Origin: Nitrospira japonica
GTDB lineage: Bacteria; Nitrospirota; Thermodesulfovibrionia; Thermodesulfovibrionales; DYHX01
DNA: 34,331 nt
Assembly: GCA_020723925.1 (NCBI GenBank)
Contig: DYHX01000011.1
Span: 1-34,331, forward strand
Reading direction: 5' to 3'
The notes beneath the pieces were generated by a model. It ran no database searches and was not told the DNA's origin. It saw only the letters and a program-made list of their open reading frames with translations. Of this stretch, positions 16,101-22,136 are shown piece by piece (positions within the stretch are counted from its first letter, which is position 1; every line of letters starts with the position of its first letter). The position numbers and the translations under genes were made by a program.

Positions 16101-17499
16101 CAATGACTCCATCTTTAAGTGAAATATACTTTGAGTCCTGACCTCCTATTTCGAATATAGTATCGACTGTCTTATCTATAAATGCAGCAGCAGTTGCCTG
16201 TGCAGTAATCTCGTTTTTCACGATGTCTGCACCCACATAATCAGCAATCATGTATCTGCCAGAGCCTGTAGTTCCAACACCCATTATCTCGACCCTGTCT
16301 CCTATCTCCTCGCCTATCTCCCCAAGCCCCTGCTTTACTGCCTCTATTGGCCTTCCAGAGGTCATCAGGTATCTCTTTGCCATCAGGCGACCATGCTCGT
16401 CTATCACAGCAAGGTTTGTGCTTATGGAGCCGACATCAATGCCGAGATAAGCCGGCACCTTAGACCCTGGCGGATAAAGAGGATATGAAATCCTATGTCT
16501 TTCGAAGAAATCCTCTCCTTGCTTAAAAAGTGGTTTGTGGCCAGGTTCTTTTACTCTGGAGTCCTTAATAAACTCCTCAAGTCTCTGAATGTTACATGTT
16601 TTCGATATTCCTTCGTCCATATCTTTCAGGGCAGCCCCTATTGCGCCCATCAAGGCAAAATCTTCATGAACTATAAGTTCTTCGAGTTCAAAAACCTCTC
16701 TGAATGCCCTTACCATTCCTCTGTTTGCAGCAACCCCTCCATGGAATGCAACAGGCTGCACAATTGCACGGCCTTTGGCAATGGAGCCCTTGAAGTTCCT
16801 TGCAACAGCGAAACATAGACCTGCAACAATGTCCTCAACAGGGGTTGCAATCTGCTGGAGGTGTATCATGTCAGATTTTGCAAAGACACTGCACCGCCCA
16901 GCAATCCTTGGAGGTTTTTTTGATTTAAGGGCAAGCTCACTAAATTCTTCGATTGTTAATCTCAATCTCTCTGCCTGCTGGTCAAGGAACGAGCCTGTTC
17001 CTGCTGCACAGACAGAGTTCATGGAGAAGTCAAGGACTCCGTCATCTCCAAGCAGTATCAATTTTGAGTCCTCACCGCCAAGCTCTATGATTGTCTTTAT
17101 ATGCGGCAGGAGTTTCTTTGTCGAATATGCCTGGGCAACTATCTCATTGACAGACTCTATGCCAAAGGCATAGGCTATTAACCTGCCAGCAGAGCCGGTA
17201 ATAGAAAGTGAGAAGTCTCTATTAAGTTCGGAGTTCGGACCCTTCGACAGGCTCAGGGCAGCGGTCTGGAGTTCGGATTCGGTAACAGGTAATGACGGGT
17301 GACTCTTCGACAGGCTCAGAGTGACGAGTGACGAGTCTTTGTTTTTACTTGTTACTGTTACTGATTTAAGGAGCTCAAGGGCAACATTCAGCGTATGACC
17401 TTTGTGCCTCTTGTAAACCCCCTGAAGCTTATTGCCCTTTTCATCGAGGACAACAAGCTTTACGCTCACAGAACCAGCATCAAGACCTATGAATCTCAT
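13135..17499 (-). CDS. Giant fused acyl-CoA dehydratase activase-related protein (tandem BadF/HgdC ATPases + DUF2229 + HgdB-like)
   Basis: A 1454-residue fusion of parts related to the 2-hydroxyacyl-CoA dehydratase system (COG1924, COG3580, COG3581). Two ASKHA ATPase domains come first: about 1-340 (GLDAGSVSVKL, LGGEDSK, CAAGTGSFLDQQAERL, RCSVFAKSDM) and about 365-605 (GIDVGSISTNL, GGQDSK, CAAGTGSFLEEQAEKL, RCTVFMENSL). Both keep the two Cys that bind the bridging [4Fe-4S] cluster in HgdC. Then comes a Cys-rich patch (ECRGCPNICE, about 648), DUF2229 (IPYIFYFQDYIPFW, SETCFPVKVAHGH) and an HgdB-like part (ECYPCTVTTGD, PSGTGPCRFGQY). Such fusions are common in anaerobes, but the substrate is unknown. 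The ATG at 17499 follows GGAG. Four repeat-coded segments are inserted in frame (about residues 46-94, 607-632, 712-732 and 1034-1059). Confidence 0.92.
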   Translation of the reverse strand: MRFIGLDAGSVSVKLVVLDEKGNKLQGVYKRHKGHTLNVALELLKSVTVTSKNKDSSLVTLSLSKSHPSLPVTESELQTAALSLSKGPNSELNRDFSLSITGSAGRLIAYAFGIESVNEIVAQAYSTKKLLPHIKTIIELGGEDSKLILLGDDGVLDFSMNSVCAAGTGSFLDQQAERLRLTIEEFSELALKSKKPPRIAGRCSVFAKSDMIHLQQIATPVEDIVAGLCFAVARNFKGSIAKGRAIVQPVAFHGGVAANRGMVRAFREVFELEELIVHEDFALMGAIGAALKDMDEGISKTCNIQRLEEFIKDSRVKEPGHKPLFKQGEDFFERHRISYPLYPPGSKVPAYLGIDVGSISTNLAVIDEHGRLMAKRYLMTSGRPIEAVKQGLGEIGEEIGDRVEIMGVGTTGSGRYMIADYVGADIVKNEITAQATAAAFIDKTVDTIFEIGGQDSKYISLKDGVIVDFEMNKACAAGTGSFLEEQAEKLNISIKEDFARCAFSSESPCRLGERCTVFMENSLMSNLQRGVDKNDLLAGLAYSIVQNYINRVVAGKRVGENIFFQGGVAFNKSVVAAFEKYLNKKITVPPHHDVTGAIGMALIAMKYMRHGDTEKQKQRQITASLRRCITSFKGFELSRRPYEVSSFECRGCPNICEINRVKIEGEEGYLFYGGRCEKYDVKKKRESSLPDLFAFRDEMLWKEHLLRMTRRNGETVNGRKEESSRHPSPRQIKIGIPYIFYFQDYIPFWSTLLWELGFDVEVSPKTNRQIVNIGLENVLSETCFPVKVAHGHIKYLIDKDVDALFIPSFINLNSPDEPFERGHACPYIQTIPYVARVAFNGIKTISPVINIRRGRGFLLDELKGAFKPFGIKRKEIERAVDIAEKAQEDFKNAIRAKGTEVLSAIKDKTIVIIGRSYNAFDSGINLEIPKKLSDLNVLSIPMDFLPLERYRIDKEWPNMYWRSGQRILKAARLVRENPHLYALYIGNFSCGPDSFILKYFKKETEGKPFLHIEIDEHSADAGAITRCEAFLDSTGNKQVRSQESGVRNPKTRDSRLTTKRTIYIPRMADHAFAMAAAFEHCGVSAEVLPESDKEAIDIGRRHVSGKECYPCTVTTGDMLKKVFSTDFRPESSAFFMPSGTGPCRFGQYNIFHRLILDELGYEDVPIFSPNQDANFYRELGIVGKDFTMRAWMGIVAIELLYKCIHETRPYEKEKGSSDELYQNYLQKIYSSMRGIDGNVEDILKSMKKDFENLPRYKDRKPLIGVIGEIFVRCHNFSNEDLIKKIEGIGGEVWLAPIEEWIYYVNLMAFEKALLKKDRSAIIGILLKKFFQKRIEHRFARHFEGFLKTLKEPETKEILQKASPYLHRSFEGEAILSIGKGVDLIEKGASGIINAMPFGCMPGTIVSALMRGFNRDYGIPCISIPYDGTESPTTEIQIEAFMDQAFEYSRQHSKH
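14327..14385. repeat. In-frame bipartite array GTCGTGA/GTCGCGA - spacer - TGACTCC in the activase-like gene
   Basis: GTCGTGA x2, GTCGCGA, GTC, a 10-nt T-rich spacer, then TGACTCC x3 and TGAC. The layout matches 8750-8832 in holB. It codes about residues 1034-1059 (VRSQESGVRNPKTRDSRLTT), between two subdomains of the HgdB-like part. Confidence 0.9.
15310..15376. repeat. In-frame short-repeat tract (GGTGACG, then CGTTTCAC) in the activase-like gene
   Basis: CGGTGACGGGTGACGCGACG is followed by TTCACCGTTTCACCGTTTCT words. It codes a basic linker around residues 712-732, just before the DUF2229 segment (IKIGIPYIFYF). Confidence 0.82.
15611..15676. repeat. In-frame short-repeat tract (GTGACGCGGTGA, then GTTTCTCCGTGTC) in the activase-like gene
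   Basis: GACGCAGTGACGCGGTGATC is followed by GTTTCTCCGTGTCCCCGTGT. It codes a basic linker (residues about 607-632) between the second ATPase domain and the Cys-rich patch. Confidence 0.8.
17224..17362. repeat. Long composite in-frame repeat in the activase-like gene
   Basis: It combines AGTTCGG heptamers, two TTCGACAGGCTCAG cores, GTGACGA heptamers and the spacer GTCTTTGTTTTTACTTGTTA seen also in holB. It codes about residues 46-94 (TSKNKDSSLVTLSLSK..) in a loop of the first ATPase domain just before SITGSAGR. Confidence 0.9.
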
Positions 17500-17544
17500 A
17501 GCAAAACTCCAACGATTTTTTTGTGAATTATGCCTGGATTTTTA

Positions 17545-17693
17545 TTTAACCCGAATTACGAAAGGTATATTTATCAAGCCTGAAGAATTGTCACCCTGAA
17601 CGAAGTGAAGGGTCTCTTTTTTGAGATTCTTCGCTACGCTCAGAATGACAGTTTGTAATTGTTTATTCGTTACCCTTTCGTAGTTTGGGTTTA
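17545..17693. repeat. MITE/REP-like palindromic element with TTTAACCC..ACGAAAGG ends
   Basis: Imperfect inverted ends (17545-17566, TTTAACCCGAATTACGAAAGG; 17671-17693) enclose a second palindrome, GTCACCCTGAACGAAGTGAA (from 17590) to TACGCTCAGAATGACA (to about 17651), with inner hairpins. The inner unit is a repeat found in many bacterial genomes. It carries no gene and lies upstream of the large activase-like gene. Confidence 0.75.
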
Positions 17694-17747
17694 ATAATCT
17701 GTCGATTATAAAAATTTTGAAAACGCCTGCCCTATGTCTATTTCAGG
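17694..17747. repeat. Half copy of the GACATAG element
   Basis: AATAATCTGTCGATTATAAA, then GCCTGCCCTATGTCTATTTC and AGG, match the outer ~55 bp of R1/R2, but the CCCC..GGGG hairpin is missing. It abuts the REP-like element at 17545-17693. The remaining 17748-17852 holds nothing I can name. Confidence 0.72.
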
Positions 17748-17852
17748 GTCTACGCCTTGAAAGAACAGTTTCCATAAAGCAAATGATAACAAAATGGCTG
17801 TTAAATCTCAAATGTCCGGCTATAATTTTTCATGGCCAAAATCTGCACAAAG

Positions 17853-17867
17853 TGACAAATTTTGTCA
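17853..17867. promoter_or_regulatory. Operator-like palindrome upstream of the pilin promoter
   Basis: TGACAAA and TTTGTCA are perfect inverted 7-mers around one central T, ending 8 bp before the TTGACA at 17876. The position suits an activator- or repressor-binding site for the pilin promoter. Confidence 0.4.
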
Positions 17868-17875
17868 TAAACTTC

Positions 17876-17904
17876 TTGACATGGCAGGGGATTAGCAGTA
17901 TCTT
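17876..17904 (+). promoter_or_regulatory. Candidate pilin promoter (overlapping sigma-70 and sigma-54 signatures)
   Basis: TTGACA (17876-17881), 17 bp, TATCTT (17899-17904) fits sigma-70. Within the spacer, TGGCAGGGGATTAGCA (17882-17897) fits the sigma-54 -24/-12 pattern TGGCA-N6-TTGCA with one mismatch in the -12 box. Pilin genes in several proteobacteria use sigma-54. The sequence alone cannot say which factor is used. The leader would be about 165 nt. Confidence 0.5.
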
Positions 17905-18027
17905 TTACTTGATTTTTCTTGATTTCTTCAGGCTCCTCGATGTGGTATAAAAACTGCTTTAATATCGGGGTGATTATTAATCTTGCAGGTAGGAGGTGAG
18001 AAAAAGAAGGTTTAAAGGTTTACGGAA

Positions 18028-18046
18028 GTCAGGCATGATGCCTGAC
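18028..18046 (+). promoter_or_regulatory. Hairpin in the pilin leader
   Basis: GTCAGGCA and TGCCTGAC form a perfect 8-bp stem with loop TGA, 16 nt upstream of the pilin Shine-Dalgarno (18063-18068). It may stabilise or control the pilin mRNA. No T-run follows, so it is not a terminator. Confidence 0.5.
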
Positions 18047-18073
18047 CTATTTTCGAGAAAGAAGGAGGTAAAG

Positions 18074-18598
18074 ATGTATAAGGCGATGAATAATCTGAAG
18101 GAGCAGAAGGGCTTCACCCTCATCGAGCTCCTCATAGTGGTGGCAATTATTGGAATCCTTGCAGCAATAGCGATCCCGGGCTATATAGGCATGCAGGAGA
18201 GGAGTAGAAAGGGAGCTGTTATAAGGGCAGCCACTGCGGCTGAGGCAGAACTGGCCGCATATATGAATTCTGCAAGGAAGTCAGGGACTGCGCAGGGAAC
18301 TCTTAGAGAGGTTGACACTAACAATGACGGCAAGGTCGATGACTCGGATCTAGACAATAATGGACTTGCTGCTGGTCCAATATCCGTTTTCGTTGCAGCC
18401 AGGAGTGATAAGAAATTACCGACTGCTGAGAAATCACCATGGGCTGTCGGGATCGACTTGTGGGTAGTAGGAACTCCTGGAAATGGGCAGATCGGACTCA
18501 GGGCAGTTCCCGATACCTCAGCCATCAGTCAGGTCGTCATCTCAGCATTAGATGGCAAAGGCGGCTCAATACATTCAAAGACTATAAGCGCTGATTAA
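18074..18598 (+). CDS. Type IV pilin-like protein with an EF-hand-like loop
   Basis: The 174-residue prepilin has a 13-residue leader ending KG, cleaved before FTLIELLIVVAIIGILAAIA, the class III signal and N-methylation site with Glu5. The hydrophobic N-terminal helix is followed by a globular part of about 120 residues containing DTNNDGKVDDSDL, which has the D1-N3-D5-G6-V8-D12 spacing of an EF-hand or dockerin calcium loop. The ATG at 18074 lies 6 nt after AGGAGG; 26 upstream in-frame codons are leader RNA. It has its own promoter and a strong terminator, so it is probably expressed alone and highly. It could be a major pilin or a pseudopilin; no assembly genes lie nearby. Confidence 0.9.
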   Translation: MYKAMNNLKEQKGFTLIELLIVVAIIGILAAIAIPGYIGMQERSRKGAVIRAATAAEAELAAYMNSARKSGTAQGTLREVDTNNDGKVDDSDLDNNGLAAGPISVFVAARSDKKLPTAEKSPWAVGIDLWVVGTPGNGQIGLRAVPDTSAISQVVISALDGKGGSIHSKTISAD

Positions 18599-18623
18599 TT
18601 TGCAAACTCTTATCTCTAATCAT

Positions 18624-18653
18624 GGGACGGGGCTTTCCCCGTCCCGTTTTTTT
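18624..18653 (+). terminator. Rho-independent terminator of the pilin gene
   Basis: GGGACGGGG (18624-18632), loop CTTT and CCCCGTCCC (18637-18645) form a perfect 9-bp GC-rich stem followed by G and seven T. It lies 26 nt after the pilin stop. Confidence 0.93.
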
Positions 18654-18686
18654 GTTATATTTATAAACAAAAGAGTACCGAGTCCT

Positions 18687-18750
18687 GTCATTCCTGCGGA
18701 AGCAGGAATCCAGGGAAAAGACTGGATTCCGCATCAAGTGCGGAATGACG
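18687..18750. repeat. REP-like palindrome (GTCATTCCTGCGGAAGCAGG type)
   Basis: GTCATTCCTGC..GCAGGAATCCAG and CTGGATTCCGC..GCGGAATGACG are inverted copies, each with its own inner hairpin. This is a very common intergenic repeat type across bacteria. It lies between the pilin terminator and the GT117 gene. Confidence 0.85.
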
Positions 18751-18781
18751 ATAGAGGACATTTTTATGCAGGAGTCAATCG

Positions 18782-20788
18782 ATGAGCTTTTCTTTATTAT
18801 TAATAATATTTTTTATCTTTCTCCTATCACTCTCGCCATCAATTTATGTTGGTGACAGCAGTCTTTTTGCGGCAGCCTCTTTTTCCTTAGGTTCTGCCCA
18901 TCCACCTGGTTATCCGCTTTACATAATCATCGGCAAATTTTTCACATTGATTCCTTTTGGAAATGTGGCATTCAAGGTGAATCTCGCGAGTGCCATTTTC
19001 GGTGCCCTCACATGCCTGATGGTCTTCAGGACATCAATGGTACTTACTGAGAACAGGTATGCGTCATGGGCATCTGCACTAATATGCGGCATATCTCCAA
19101 TCTTTTTTTTAGAGTCTCTTAAGGCAGAGGTCTATACACTTAATAGCTTTCTATCAATGGCTGTGTTTTATCTCGGGCTAAGGATGTTAACATCAGTCCC
19201 CAGTCCCCAATCCCCAATCCCCAATCCCCAATTTCTAAGACTCTCTCTGCTTGGATTTTTTATCATCGGCCTTGGTATGGGAAATCATCATACCATCGGG
19301 TTCATTGGGCTTGTCTTCTTGTGGCCGATAGTCTTGAGATGGAGGGATATATCCTTTAAATGGCTTATTTTCAGCCCTATATTCTTTTCCTTAGGGTTTT
19401 CTATAAACCTCCTCCTTTATCTCAGGTCTATTGCCATAACCGACTCAGGAGGCTTAATCCTTTATTCATATGCAGGGACATTGCAGGACTTTCTGAGGAT
19501 ACTCCTGCGTGAAGATTATAAGGGGTCATCCACACCTCATGCGCTCGGATCTGTTGTTTCTTCAGGAGAAGCGTGGTTTTATGGCCTCAAAAACAGTCTT
19601 TATTATGTGGCAGTACAAAGCACAAGGCCTGTTTTACCCATTGTGTTTTTAGGCGTTGTGGGGCTATTTAAAAGGCTAAAGATATTGGTTTACTTTGCAC
19701 TCTCCATAATTGTGTGGTTTCTGTTGCTCGGCAGGATGGTCATCGCATCTCCAGAACCAAAGGCTGCGGACATCCAGATAGTCTCTGTATATTTTTTGCC
19801 TGCTATACCTATACTTTACAGTCTCATCTCTGTGGGTTTTACCTCAATGGCTGCTTTTTTTAAGAGAGGGACATGGAGGATATTGCCCAAATTTATCCCA
19901 TATGCAATTGCGATACTACCATTTGTATTTTTACCATTTTCTTTTAGATCGTTAAACCTGAGCGGTAACTTCCTTGCCCACGATTACGGAAGAGACATGC
20001 TCACGACCCTGTCTGTTAAAAGCCTGCTTATGAATTATACAGACAACCCGATGTTCACTATCTTTTATATGAGGGCGGTCGAAAGACTGAGGGAAGACAT
20101 ATTGGTCATTAATACGGCTGGCAGGAAAGATGTCTACGGCATTGAGACCTCGCCCCAGTGGAAATACGCTAAGCTTTATCCTGATTTTTATAAGAGGCAA
20201 AAGAGCACTATTAAAGAGATAAACAGGGACTTTGCCCTTAAGGGAAAACTCTTTGCGAATAGCCCTTTTGAGTTAACAGAGGTTGTATCTGAACATTATA
20301 CTTATTATCCATATATCCTTTCTGTGTCCCTCTACCCGCATCAATCAAAAAGTTATATGGAAACCATGAAGATGGATGTCAGAAATAGTTTTAAATCAAA
20401 TTATGCGAAAATAAACTATGAGCGCACGATGGAGCTTCCATACCAGAACGATTTTTTGGCTAAGGAATTACAAGCAGCCTATAGTTTTTCGACAATGATA
20501 TACGCTGATTTCATTAAAAGAGAGGGAGATGAAAAGGGCGGGGCAGAACTCTACAAGACGGCGTTTCTGATGAGTGAACCTAAACTATATCTCTGGCCAT
20601 ATATCAACTTTCTGCTGAATGATGGAAGACAGGGAGAGGCATTCGCCCTTTTAAAGGAACTCAAAAAGGCAGAAGGGGCGTATGGAGAATTTGCAAGGCT
20701 TCTGGAACAGAAGGCTCTCTCTGTGATTGAGGAGAGGGCTAAAAATAGAACAAACTCCAGAATTGACATAAAGAAAATGTTAGGTTAG
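18782..20788 (+). CDS. GT117/DUF2723 membrane glycosyltransferase (GT-C fold)
   Basis: A 668-residue polytopic membrane protein. Its start, YVGDSSLFAAASFSLGSAHP and PGYPLY, is the DUF2723 signature with the acidic Asp25 in the first periplasmic loop and the HPPGYPLY motif. About ten hydrophobic segments run to residue 400, followed by a soluble helical C-terminal part. DUF2723 is now classed as GT117; its eukaryotic relative TMEM260 O-mannosylates proteins, so use of a lipid-linked sugar on a surface protein is plausible here but not shown. AGGAG lies 7 nt upstream of the ATG. Residues about 138-151 are coded by a CCCCAAT repeat (PSPQSPIPNPQ). Confidence 0.85.
   Translation: MSFSLLLIIFFIFLLSLSPSIYVGDSSLFAAASFSLGSAHPPGYPLYIIIGKFFTLIPFGNVAFKVNLASAIFGALTCLMVFRTSMVLTENRYASWASALICGISPIFFLESLKAEVYTLNSFLSMAVFYLGLRMLTSVPSPQSPIPNPQFLRLSLLGFFIIGLGMGNHHTIGFIGLVFLWPIVLRWRDISFKWLIFSPIFFSLGFSINLLLYLRSIAITDSGGLILYSYAGTLQDFLRILLREDYKGSSTPHALGSVVSSGEAWFYGLKNSLYYVAVQSTRPVLPIVFLGVVGLFKRLKILVYFALSIIVWFLLLGRMVIASPEPKAADIQIVSVYFLPAIPILYSLISVGFTSMAAFFKRGTWRILPKFIPYAIAILPFVFLPFSFRSLNLSGNFLAHDYGRDMLTTLSVKSLLMNYTDNPMFTIFYMRAVERLREDILVINTAGRKDVYGIETSPQWKYAKLYPDFYKRQKSTIKEINRDFALKGKLFANSPFELTEVVSEHYTYYPYILSVSLYPHQSKSYMETMKMDVRNSFKSNYAKINYERTMELPYQNDFLAKELQAAYSFSTMIYADFIKREGDEKGGAELYKTAFLMSEPKLYLWPYINFLLNDGRQGEAFALLKELKKAEGAYGEFARLLEQKALSVIEERAKNRTNSRIDIKKMLG
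19195..19232. repeat. In-frame CCCCAAT heptamer array in the GT117 gene
   Basis: AGT, CCCCAGT, then four perfect CCCCAAT copies. The coded peptide, PSPQSPIPNPQ, lies in a loop between membrane segments. The unit is the same kind of word as the cyanobacterial STRR heptamers. Confidence 0.93.
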
Positions 20789-20817
20789 GGTATAAAATAT
20801 AGATTCGTAAGGATGCA

Positions 20818-20889
20818 GTGTCTGATTCTGATATGGAGACAAAAAGAAAAATAGAAAATATTGAAAAAACCCTCGGCTTTAAAGGATGA
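20818..20889 (+). CDS. Possible 23-codon ORF coupled to the GT4 gene
   Basis: A GTG at 20818, with AAGGA 4 nt upstream, opens a frame coding a charged helix (ETKRKIENIEKTLGF) that stops at 20887-20889, overlapping the next ATG as ATGA. It may be a small protein, a coupling leader, or the residue of a lost gene. The frame has a stop at 20800, so it is not an extension of the GT117 gene. Weak support. Confidence 0.2.
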   Translation: MSDSDMETKRKIENIEKTLGFKG

Positions 20890-22136
20890 AGATTGTTCAG
20901 ATAACAAACCTCTATCCCCCTTTTGCAGGTGGCGGGGCTGAGATATATGTTGAGAATCTTGTTAGAATCTTATCTTCTGACCAGGCGAACGAGGTTTATG
21001 TAATCACAAACATCCCTATCAAACAATTCGATGATTCAAAGGTTATCAATTTAAATATAAGAAATTTCGGCATCTTAACATCTCTTCTCCTTCCAAACCC
21101 ATTGATATATAAAAAAATTAAAAGAATCCTTGAAGGGCTAAAGCCTGATATAGTGCATCTCCATAATATCCATGTCTCTTTAACTTCAGCAGCCATCTTC
21201 GCTGCAAGGGGTTTTCCCCTTGCAGCGACTGTCCATGATTTTTACCTCTTCTGCCCAACCTTAAGGTTTATGTATGAGGATGGGAAGACATGCGAGCTTG
21301 ACAGGTGTATTTATTGCGTAAAGAAATACTATTCATCTGAGATAAAGAGGAGATGGGGCTCGTGGGGATTTCTCTCTATATTGCTTGAGTCTCAGCTATT
21401 ATGCCGATTTCTTTACAGTATCCGCAAAAACGGGTTGAAGCGGATATTGCCTGTAGTTGATAAATTTATCTGTCCCAACAAGTCACAGAAAGAGCTGCTT
21501 AAAATGGCTGGTGTGCCAGAGAATAAGGTGGTAGTATTGCCCTATACATCTGACTTCAAGCCGAAAGAGGTCACCATACCTGATGGAAGGTATCTCGGGT
21601 ATGCAGGTGGGCTTATCAAAGAGAAGGGGGTTCATGTCCTGCTTAGGGCTTTGAGCCTGTTGCCTGAGGATATAAGGCTCCTTGTTGCTGGAGATGGCAT
21701 ATATAAAGAAGAACTTGTAAAAATGTCAGAACATCTTGGCATAAAAGGCAAGGTTCATTTTATGGGTAAACTCGGAAGGGAGGATATGAGAAGTTTCTAT
21801 GATAGGATACACATACTCGTTGTTCCATCTTTATGGCCAGAAGTACTGGGGATTGTTGGGCTGGAGGCGATGTCTGCTGGAAAGGCAGTTATAGGCAGCA
21901 ATATTGGCGGTATACCTGACTGGATAGAGGATGGGGTTAATGGCTTTCTTGTGCCTCCCGACTCACCTGAGCTGATTGCAGAGAAGGTGAGAATTTTGTT
22001 TGATACAGATGGTTTGATACATGAATTCGGTTTGAACGGGCAGAAAAAATTTATAAATGAATTCTCGCCTGAAATCCATAAAAATAAGATAATGGATTTA
22101 TACACAGAGATTTTGCATGGACATCACATTAATTGA
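20886..22136 (+). CDS. Glycosyltransferase family 4
   Basis: A 416-residue retaining GT-B enzyme. The N-terminal acceptor domain starts KIVQITNLYPPFAGGGAEIY and includes VHDFYLFCPTLRF. A Cys-rich insert follows (CELDRCIYC) that may bind a metal. The C-terminal donor domain has GYAGGLIKEKGVHVLL, VPSLWPEVLGIVGLEAMSAG (the E-x7-E nucleotide-sugar motif) and NIGGIPDWI. It probably adds a sugar from an NDP donor to the glycan lipid in the cytoplasm. The ATG follows TTAAAGG. It overlaps the next gene by 20 nt, suggesting coupled translation. Confidence 0.9.
   Translation: MKIVQITNLYPPFAGGGAEIYVENLVRILSSDQANEVYVITNIPIKQFDDSKVINLNIRNFGILTSLLLPNPLIYKKIKRILEGLKPDIVHLHNIHVSLTSAAIFAARGFPLAATVHDFYLFCPTLRFMYEDGKTCELDRCIYCVKKYYSSEIKRRWGSWGFLSILLESQLLCRFLYSIRKNGLKRILPVVDKFICPNKSQKELLKMAGVPENKVVVLPYTSDFKPKEVTIPDGRYLGYAGGLIKEKGVHVLLRALSLLPEDIRLLVAGDGIYKEELVKMSEHLGIKGKVHFMGKLGREDMRSFYDRIHILVVPSLWPEVLGIVGLEAMSAGKAVIGSNIGGIPDWIEDGVNGFLVPPDSPELIAEKVRILFDTDGLIHEFGLNGQKKFINEFSPEIHKNKIMDLYTEILHGHHIN

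Noticed and set aside
13135-17499. The large fusion as an artefact of joining several genes
   Set aside because: Domain fusions of this order occur in many anaerobes, and the frame is continuous through linkers, including in-frame repeats.
17996-18073. Upstream 26-codon extension of the pilin
   Set aside because: It contains the leader hairpin and lacks a usable ribosome site; a prepilin leader of 13 residues from 18074 is normal.
18600-18785. Short open frame across the pilin terminator and REP palindrome
   Set aside because: It is made of terminator and repeat sequence with no family resemblance.
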